Shown: positions 4,158 through 8,127 of the stretch, piece after piece
Numbering within the stretch: position 1 is the first letter of the stretch
Layout: each line of letters starts with the position of its first letter
NCBI GenBank assembly: GCA_021793945.1
Contig: JAJYRT010000080.1
Coordinates: 1 to 8,127, forward strand
DNA length: 8,127 bases
DNA from: Thermoplasmata archaeon
Lineage (GTDB): Archaea > Thermoplasmatota > Thermoplasmata > Thermoplasmatales > Thermoplasmataceae
Direction of reading: 5' to 3'
Notes under the pieces: generated by a model
Databases searched by the model: none
What the model was told of the DNA's origin: nothing
The model's input: the letters and a program-made list of their open reading frames with translations, nothing else
Position numbers and translations under genes: made by a program

Positions 4158-5285
4158 ATGGTCTTCAAAAGAAAATACCCTAAGCCGGACATTTCGGAAG
4201 AAGAGCTGAAAGAGCTTAGGAGGATCAGATCCTCAACAAAAGAGGAGAAGAGGAGAGTGATAAGGGCATCCATAATCCTTGATTACCTCGACGGTTACAG
4301 TGACGATCGGATCGCGGCCAGGAATGGAGTTAACAAGAACACGGTTAAGAAATGCCTGTCCAAGCTACGGGAATTTGGCATGGAGACCGCACTGAACGAT
4401 CTTCCAAGGCCCGGAAAACCAAGAAAGATAACGGATGACGATAAGTCATGGGTCCTGAACCTTGCATGCACAAAACCATCGGAACATGGATACCCGGATG
4501 AGCTCTGGTCCTATACGCTCATGACGGATCACATAAGGAAGAGCAGGTCTTCCCTTAAGAATATGAGCAGATCCACTGTCTTTGAGATCCTCAATGAGGC
4601 GGAAATAAGACCGCACAAGGTCAGGTACTATGTGGAGAAGAGAGACCCTGACTTTGAGGAGAAGATGGCCACCGTACTGCACGTATACAGGGAGGTGGAC
4701 ATGATCAATAATGACGTTATAATACCGGAACTGAAGGATACCATAACAATATCATTCGACGAGAAGCCTGGAATGCAGGCAATATCGATGACATCGGAGG
4801 AACTGCCTCCTGTTCCCGGAAAGCACCCTTCTGTCACGAGGGATTATGAGTATAAGAGGTTGGGTACGCTGTCTCTTCTGGCAGGCATAGACCTGCATAA
4901 TGGCATTGTTACGGAGACAGTGAGCAGAACACACAACAGCAATGATTTCATAGCATTCCTGAAGAAACTGGATTCGTCATATCCCGGAGGGAAGAAGATA
5001 AGGCTTATACTTGACAACCTCAGGGTGCACACGTCCACGAAAACAAGGGAATATCTCCTGACAGTGCCGAACAGATTCGAGTTTGTCTTCACGCCGAAGC
5101 ATGGATCATGGCTTAACATAGTGGAAATGCTGTTCAGTAAACTTGCAAGAACGATGCTCCGTGAGATCAGGGTAAAAACCGTGGACGAATTAAAGAACAG
5201 GATCGAACAGTACTTCCAGGAAATAAACAAGTCCCCCGTCATCTTCAGATGGAAATATAAAATGGATGAGATCACACTAGCATAG
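4158..5285 (+). CDS. IS630-family transposase (DDE)
   Basis: The 375-residue transposase is full length. An N-terminal helix-turn-helix (about 30-80, RVIRASIILDYLDGYSDDRI through GVNKNTVKKCLSKLREFG) recognises the inverted repeats and is followed by the linker LPRPGKPRKI. The catalytic domain has the DDE residues D201 (ITISFDEKPG), D286 (LILDNLRVH) and E323 (GSWLNIVEMLFSKLA), with 36 residues between the last two, close to the DD34-36E spacing of the IS630/Tc1 group. It cuts and pastes the element into TA sites. No frameshift is seen, unlike many IS630 members with two overlapping frames, so it is probably active. The stop lies next to the right inverted repeat. Confidence 0.96.
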   Translation: MVFKRKYPKPDISEEELKELRRIRSSTKEEKRRVIRASIILDYLDGYSDDRIAARNGVNKNTVKKCLSKLREFGMETALNDLPRPGKPRKITDDDKSWVLNLACTKPSEHGYPDELWSYTLMTDHIRKSRSSLKNMSRSTVFEILNEAEIRPHKVRYYVEKRDPDFEEKMATVLHVYREVDMINNDVIIPELKDTITISFDEKPGMQAISMTSEELPPVPGKHPSVTRDYEYKRLGTLSLLAGIDLHNGIVTETVSRTHNSNDFIAFLKKLDSSYPGGKKIRLILDNLRVHTSTKTREYLLTVPNRFEFVFTPKHGSWLNIVEMLFSKLARTMLREIRVKTVDELKNRIEQYFQEINKSPVIFRWKYKMDEITLA

Positions 5286-5308
5286 GGATTAAGCGAATGC
5301 TAATCTAG

Positions 5309-5688
5309 TGTAACGGATAGAGAACTCGCAGAGAATTGCAAAGTGGGTTATAGAGCCAAGAGTATTGTCAGTCTTGCCAGAAAACTTGCAAAAGGTGATT
5401 TTCCTGCATCGGAGCAGATCCTGGAGATGGATCCTGACGAAGCTAAAAAAAGTCCTGCTCGAGTTGCCGGGCATAGGTGATTATTCTGCAGATATTATAA
5501 ACCCTCACGGTGGTTTTCCTATTGACGTGTGGTCCGCCGAGGTTTTTGCAAAACTCTTCTTTGACAAGAAACCGGATAATAACAGGGAGGCCGTGGATAA
5601 AGTGAAAAATGAGGGTTTAAAGAGATGGGGGGGAGTGGTCATGGATGGCATTCTACTACATTGTGCAGGATCTACCCAATCTATCTAA
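5309..5688 (+). pseudogene. AlkA-like HhH-GPD DNA glycosylase, 5'-truncated and frameshifted
   Basis: Joining two frames gives CKVGYRAKSIVSLARKLAKG, then DFPASEQILEMDPDEAKK, then (next frame) VLLELPGIGDYSADI and GGFPIDVWSAEVFAKLFF to TAA at 5688. LPGIG...AD is the helix-hairpin-helix and PIDVW holds the catalytic Asp. The position after LPGIG lacks the Lys of bifunctional enzymes, suggesting an AlkA-type monofunctional glycosylase that removes alkylated bases. The frame changes at the A7 run 5445-5451, where one A too many is present. The N-terminal half is absent, and the sequence left of the IS does not supply it because a stop lies in frame there. The gene was therefore cut before or during the IS insertion. 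A short ATG frame from 5365 exists but starts out of the conserved frame. Confidence 0.8.
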
Positions 5689-5742
5689 GAAGTTGGAAAA
5701 AGATTTGCGGCTTTCTTGATTTGGAAAATATGCCCAATTCTC

Positions 5743-5785
5743 GTATTCGCTTAAAATTTTAATCAAATCCCGACCGGTCCATTCC
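5743..5785 (+). repeat. Att-like repeat, copy 5 (complete)
   Basis: GTATTCGCTTAAAATTTTAA is followed by TCAAATCCCGACCGGTCC (5763-5780) and ATTCC. Left arm and core match copy 2 with a single change (C to T in the arm) at identical spacing. The right arm (TAATTTTCCTG of copies 2 and 3) is missing. The unit divides the glycosylase remnant from the MarR operon. Confidence 0.85.
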
Positions 5786-5983
5786 ATATATTCAAAAATT
5801 TGTAAACAGTATCAAAATACCTCTTTCATACCTTAGGCTTGAATCCCCAGCAGCATCGACTTCAGTTTTTTTGAGGACTGATCCCTGACTGATGTAAATC
5901 GACCCGGGGGTGCATTGTATACCACACACTGGAAATAATGGCAAAGGCGATTTACTGGAGGAACTATTAGATAATCATGAAAT
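5786..5983. other. Intergenic stretch without a supported gene
   Basis: About 200 bp lies between repeat copy 5 and the MarR stop. It holds a T7 run near 5867, usable as a terminator for + strand transcripts. An open frame from 5910 (IPHTGNNGKGDLLEELLDNH) has protein-like composition but soon runs antisense through the MarR gene. It may be a remnant; no gene is called. Confidence 0.4.
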
Positions 5984-6445
5984 TCAATTAGAGGAAATCA
6001 GTTTTATAAGCATTTCAGTGAATTCACTTATATTATTGTTCAATATGGCAAAGAAAGCACTATCAGTATCCTCAACGACTCTTATTGTTTTTCCGATCAG
6101 CTCTTTCCCTTTTTCCGTCGGAGATATTAGATGCGCCCTAGTGTCTCCAGGGTTTTTTAATCTCAGAATTAGACCCTTTTCTTCAAGAGAACGCAAGACC
6201 TGCGAAGTCATCATAACATCAGCATGCGCAAACCTTGCAATCAATACCTGCGTGGCTTCACTACCGTGATCGTTCAACCATACAGTCGAGGCAAGGAGCA
6301 CGAACTGTACATGGGTCAGTCCAGATTCTCTTAAAGCTGCTCTCATTTTTCTTTGCCAGAGATTCATAGTCTGCCAGAGCAGAAAACCCGGGCTTTCGTC
6401 AGGTTTCTCAAATTTTGTAGGGATCTTATTATTTGGTGATGGCAT
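5984..6445 (-). CDS. MarR-family transcriptional regulator
   Basis: The 153-residue protein starts at ATG 6445, 9 nt after a GTGAGG Shine-Dalgarno that includes the stop of the upstream gene; a longer start at 6472 would overlap that gene and lacks an SD. It shows the MarR plan: dimerisation helices at 20-60 (FLLWQTMNLWQRKMRAALRE, then LTHVQFVLLASTVWL), a winged helix at 62-95 (ATQVLIARFAHADVMMTSQV, then RSLEEKGLI), the wing with NPGDTRAHLISPTEKG (98-113), and a C-terminal helix. MarR dimers repress promoters and let go on binding small phenolic or other ligands. It is second in an operon with the SRPBCC gene and probably controls it through the palindrome at 6927-6938. Confidence 0.93.
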   Translation of the reverse strand: MPSPNNKIPTKFEKPDESPGFLLWQTMNLWQRKMRAALRESGLTHVQFVLLASTVWLNDHGSEATQVLIARFAHADVMMTSQVLRSLEEKGLILRLKNPGDTRAHLISPTEKGKELIGKTIRVVEDTDSAFFAILNNNISEFTEMLIKLISSN

Positions 6446-6456
6446 AAGCTTTAGCC

Positions 6457-6906
6457 TCACTGTAATTTGCATATTTTTTCAATGAAAACAGCCATTCTTA
6501 CAACATTCTCCATTGTTTTAGGAGCTCCAGAAGATATACCATTTCCTATCTCCTTCTCCATCTCCTCTTTATCAGGACAGTTAACTGTTATATGGTTGAT
6601 GAGCCGAGTCTTTCCATCTGACAAACTTGAAAAAGTGTGAATAAACTCTATGGTTGCTCCCAAATTATCAATTACAGTTTCATCAGAGAAACCCTTCTCT
6701 GGGTCGGCAAGAGTAATCTTATAGCTTAATAATTCCTGTCCTTCAGGCTTGATTTTCCCATGAACTCCTTCTTTGAATTCTCCTTCAAGGGATACACTTT
6801 CAATTCCATGATCCCATATTGTCCAGGATTCTACTCTGCTATAAAGCTCCCATATTATCTGTTTCTTTGCGCTGGTTACGATACTGTGTTCAAATTCCCA
6901 GGTCAT
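6457..6906 (-). CDS. SRPBCC (START-like) ligand-binding protein
   Basis: The 149-residue protein starts at ATG 6906 (MTWEFEHSIVTSAKKQIIWE). A frame open to 6936 would run through the promoter palindrome, so the inner start is preferred. The N-terminus, SIVTSAKKQIIWELYSRVESWTIWDHGIES, is the standard SRPBCC opening: strand, amphipathic helix, then W..WD, followed by beta-strands and a long C-terminal helix (KTMENVVRMAVFIEKICKL). This helix-grip fold encloses a hydrophobic pocket; members are polyketide cyclase-like, stress (AHSA1) or lipid-binding proteins, and no catalytic residue can be assigned. The MarR gene follows 11 nt later, so the pair may form a sensing or detoxification unit in which the ligand is shared; that is inference. 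Confidence 0.85.
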   Translation of the reverse strand: MTWEFEHSIVTSAKKQIIWELYSRVESWTIWDHGIESVSLEGEFKEGVHGKIKPEGQELLSYKITLADPEKGFSDETVIDNLGATIEFIHTFSSLSDGKTRLINHITVNCPDKEEMEKEIGNGISSGAPKTMENVVRMAVFIEKICKLQ

Positions 6907-6926
6907 TATACCACAATAACCATATG

Positions 6927-6955
6927 ATATGCGCATATATAATAAGTGCGCGTAT
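6927..6955 (-). promoter_or_regulatory. Promoter with MarR-type palindromic operator
   Basis: A perfect 12-bp palindrome, ATATGCGCATAT (6927-6938), overlaps a TATA-like ATTATATA (6936-6943 on the minus strand) about 30 nt ahead of ATG 6906. TGCGCATAT is echoed 17 bp away as TGCGCGTAT (6947-6955) on the other side of the TATA box, where BRE would lie. MarR dimers bind inverted repeats over promoters, so two sites flanking the TATA box point to autorepression of the SRPBCC-MarR operon. Confidence 0.6.
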
Positions 6956-6984
6956 GTTTTTAGATCCTATTTGGTACAGGAAAA

Positions 6985-7029
6985 CCATACGAGTAACCTT
7001 TCACATGACCCTAACTGGTCCATTCTAAC
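6985..7029 (+). repeat. Att-like repeat, degenerate copy 6
   Basis: CATACGAGTAACCTTTCACA resembles the left arm and is followed by GACCC..ACTGGTCCATTCTAACC. The tail GGTCCATTCT is the same as in copy 1, and CCATTCTAACC is the same as in degenerate copy 4. About 9 of 16 bases of the core proper match. It lies between the MarR operon and the second RelBE module, in the same orientation as the other copies. Confidence 0.45.
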
Positions 7030-7074
7030 CCTAATTGACTTTCGTAAAAAACGCAACCTAGGAAATGAAGCTGG

Positions 7075-7329
7075 TCACCTGTAGATGTTCTTTCTATGAC
7101 CCAGTGATCTGATAACTATAACTCTTCTATTTTCTTCAATATCCACAATCACTCTATAGTCACCAACTCGCAGCTTGTATTCAGTTCTTCCAACTAACCT
7201 CACAAAGAACCTGTGTGGATCGCTTCTTGTGCTTTCTATTTTCCGGATAATCCTTTTGGATACAGAAACGTCTAGGCCCCGAAGCTGGAAAAGGGATTCC
7301 TCTGAATATTCAACCTCAAAGTCTGTCAC
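7075..7329 (-). CDS. relE: RelE/ParE-family toxin, second module
   Basis: The 84-residue protein opens TDFEVEYSEESLFQLRGLDV, then has a helix pair (SVSKRIIRKIEST), YKLRVGDYRVIVDI (residues 51-64) and VIVIRSLGHRKNIYR at the end. The LRVGDYR and R.LGHRK..Y motifs match the RelE family and the first toxin at 3518, but the rest is clearly diverged, so this is an independent module and not a fresh duplication. It starts at GTG 7329, overlapping the antitoxin stop as GTGA, a sign of coupled translation. Family members cut mRNA in the ribosome. A ParE-type target cannot be excluded. Confidence 0.92.
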   Translation of the reverse strand: MTDFEVEYSEESLFQLRGLDVSVSKRIIRKIESTRSDPHRFFVRLVGRTEYKLRVGDYRVIVDIEENRRVIVIRSLGHRKNIYR

Positions 7330-7568
7330 TGGATTCCCAACTGTTTCTTGACTTCATCTGTGGTGTGGGTCTTCTTCTCTTTCACATCTAGGAGCCCTCT
7401 AAGTAGAGAAGCCCTGAAATCCTCAGTGTAAACTCCTTCCTCATCGCCCTCAGGAATTAGTGACATGAGTGCATTCAGCAACTCATCGTACGTCATTCTT
7501 TTGTGCGCTCTTAGTCCATTCAATTTCTCTCTTGTAGATCGGCTAATTTGTATAGTTGTGTAATCCAT
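7326..7568 (-). CDS. RelB/VapB-like antitoxin, second module
   Basis: The 80-residue protein starts at ATG 7568: MDYTTIQISRSTREKLNGLR, then KRMTYDELLNALMSLIP. This strand-helix-helix at residues 3-43 has the same plan as the antitoxin at 3772 (TTVQIDNELKERLN...SYNDLISRLI) and likely binds the operator as a dimer. The acidic linker (EGDEEGVYTED) leads to a C-terminal toxin-binding helix (LLRGLLDVKEKKTHTTDEVK). The 4-bp overlap with relE confirms the pairing. No SD is seen; a TATA-like box 21-28 nt upstream suggests a leaderless transcript. Confidence 0.85.
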   Translation of the reverse strand: MDYTTIQISRSTREKLNGLRAHKRMTYDELLNALMSLIPEGDEEGVYTEDFRASLLRGLLDVKEKKTHTTDEVKKQLGIQ

Positions 7569-7574
7569 GTATAT

Positions 7575-7596
7575 CTATTATATAGCTAATGTATAA
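7575..7596 (-). promoter_or_regulatory. Promoter/operator of the second RelBE module
   Basis: TTATACAT on the minus strand (7589-7596) lies 21-28 nt ahead of ATG 7568, a TATA-box position for a leaderless gene. Between it and the ATG, CTATTATATAG (7575-7585) is a near-perfect dyad, the likely antitoxin operator. The layout copies that of the first relBE promoter, although the operator sequence differs. Confidence 0.4.
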
Positions 7597-7621
7597 CCAC
7601 AATATAATCTTTTTCTTTCAG

Positions 7622-7656
7622 CCCATTTAGACATGGGTGTCGAGTAATATTTACTC
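7622..7656. repeat. Two adjacent small dyads
   Basis: CCCAT 7622-7626 pairs with ATGGG 7633-7637 (6-nt loop). Five bases later GAGTAA-TAT-TTACTC (7642-7656) is a perfect 6-bp inverted repeat. They lie upstream of the second antitoxin promoter and before the repeat half site at 7702. They could be regulator-binding sites or part of a recombination site; no function is shown. Confidence 0.3.
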
Positions 7657-7701
7657 ATTGTGAGATAATGGAGTGTTTCCTATTTTTCAAGTACTGCAAA
7701 A

Positions 7702-7724
7702 GTATTCGCTTAATGTTTTAATGG
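7702..7724 (+). repeat. Att-like repeat, left-arm half site (copy 7)
   Basis: GTATTCGCTTAATGTTTTAATGG keeps the left arm of copies 2 and 5 (GTATTCGCTTAA...TTTTAAT) up to the point where the core should start (7722). It then diverges into an AT-rich sequence with no tRNA-like core. It marks the border between the second RelBE module and the second VapC. Such half sites show that the arm and the core can part company. Confidence 0.6.
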
Positions 7725-7781
7725 AATAATATTAAGTACGCCGAAATTAAATTACGATTGTTTATTTTGAGTTAATAATGA

Positions 7782-8127
7782 TCATCCCAAATAAATAGAA
7801 TTTAAGCCTGAGGAGAGTGCTAACTTATGAAGTTTTTTATCACCAGTGTAAAACTCCTTACATCCAACTTCAATAGCACTTATAATCTGCAAGGCATCAG
7901 CAACATAGATATGGTGTTTTATTACAACATCCCAGCTACTTTCTAGTATATTTTCGGATAAGGTGATTATCCTTATTCTGCTAATCTTCTTGAGCCTCGA
8001 AGTTTCATTTGAGAATCTACCCATAACTTCATTCAACTGTTTATTTGTAATTCTCTCTTGCCTATGAGCCCTGTCAAATACTCCAAAGACCTCTCCAATA
8101 TTCCAAACATTAAACGAAAGCAGAACA
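7782..8127 (-). CDS. vapC: VapC-type PIN toxin, second copy (5' end beyond window)
   Basis: The 3' part of a PIN-domain gene is open to the window edge, reading LLSFNVWNIGEVFGVFDRAH, then IYVADALQIISAIEVG and FYTGDKKLHKLALSSG to TGA at 7782. The Glu of IGEV and the Asp residues of VADAL and TGDKK are present; the first Asp (LDSS) and the VapB partner would lie beyond base 8127. It is collinear with the VapC at 2215-2670 and about 70% identical by eye over 113 residues, so the two are paralogs on opposite strands. ATG 8036 is an internal Met and not the true start. No sign of decay is seen. Confidence 0.9.
   Translation of the reverse strand, partial: VLLSFNVWNIGEVFGVFDRAHRQERITNKQLNEVMGRFSNETSRLKKISRIRIITLSENILESSWDVVIKHHIYVADALQIISAIEVGCKEFYTGDKKLHKLALSSGLNSIYLG

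Larger units (their letters stand above)
4093..5305 (+). mobile_element. IS630-family insertion sequence, complete
   Basis: The 1213-bp element has imperfect terminal inverted repeats: left GATTATCATTCGATTAAT (4093-4110) and right, read inward, GATTAGCATTCGCTTAAT (5305-5288), 16 of 18 matching. It is flanked by TA on both sides (4091-4092 and 5306-5307), the target duplication expected of IS630/Tc1-mariner elements. It carries one intact transposase. It sits between the relBE promoter and a truncated glycosylase gene. The right end shares ATTCGCTTAA with the left arm of the att-like repeats. The transposase gene uses more G/C-ending codons than the toxin-antitoxin genes around it, which suggests recent arrival. 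Confidence 0.93.

Noticed and set aside
4446..5275. Minus-strand frames inside the transposase gene
   Set aside because: They are shadows of an intact transposase with all catalytic residues.
5365..5688. Intact 107-aa glycosylase from ATG 5365
   Set aside because: Its first 26 or so residues are out of the conserved frame, which continues in the other frame (GYRAKSIVSLARK) up to the A7 run.
5910..6269. Plus-strand 119-aa frame
   Set aside because: Most of it is antisense to the well-supported MarR gene; only the first 24 or so residues look protein-like and there is no supported start.
1774..7724. CRISPR array
   Set aside because: Repeat spacing is irregular at 0.7-2.3 kb and the intervals hold genes; there are no short uniform spacers or cas genes.
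1..8127. Integrase or recombinase gene that would move the cassettes
   Set aside because: No frame shows tyrosine or serine recombinase motifs; if one exists it lies outside the window.

Overview
The window looks like an accessory region of an AT-rich archaeon, most likely an acidophile of the Thermoplasmatota (Thermoplasma/Ferroplasma type). This is inferred from archaeal-style toxin-antitoxin modules, heavy use of AGA/AGG and ATA codons, TATA-like boxes 20-30 nt ahead of start codons (leaderless or nearly leaderless genes), frequent GTG/TTG starts, and small zinc-ribbon and membrane proteins. No rRNA, complete tRNA, replication gene or integrase is visible.

The main structure is a short repeat, all copies on the + strand, that divides the window into small gene cassettes. 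The full unit has a left arm, GTATTCGCTTAAAA..TTTAA, and a core, TCAAATCCCGACCGGTCC, usually followed by ATT. The core reads as the 3' end of a tRNA gene (T-loop, T-stem and acceptor 3' strand), so it resembles an integrase attachment core. Good copies lie at 1-27 (left arm outside the window), 1774-1832, 2727-2784 and 5743-5785. I recognise degenerate copies at 3467-3512 and 6985-7029, and left-arm-only half sites at 7702-7724 and perhaps 661-680. Left arm and core are in fixed register: 18 bp from ATTCGCTTAA to the core start in all three intact units.

Layout: (1) 20-1773, minus strand: a frameshifted SnoaL-like gene, an orphan antitoxin remnant, a GC-rich structured non-coding stretch, a one-TM protein and a zinc-ribbon protein. 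(2) 1812-2726, plus strand: VapB-VapC. (3) 2785-3466, minus strand: a zinc-ribbon/two-TM protein with an open remnant downstream. (4) 3513-5742: a RelB-RelE type module, an apparently intact IS630-family element, and a truncated, frameshifted AlkA-like DNA glycosylase. (5) 5786-6984, minus strand: a SRPBCC-MarR operon with a likely autoregulatory operator. (6) 7030-7701, minus strand: a second RelB-RelE type module. (7) 7725-8127, minus strand: the 3' part of a second VapC, a close paralog of the first.

The gene load (four toxin-antitoxin loci plus an orphan antitoxin, a regulator with its client gene, small unknown proteins, decaying genes) arranged as one gene or operon per repeat interval resembles a sedentary integron cassette array or a stack of tandem integrations at a tRNA 3' end. 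The toxin-antitoxin pairs probably stabilise the array by addiction. The cassette-array interpretation is inference; the repeats and their placement are read directly from the sequence.
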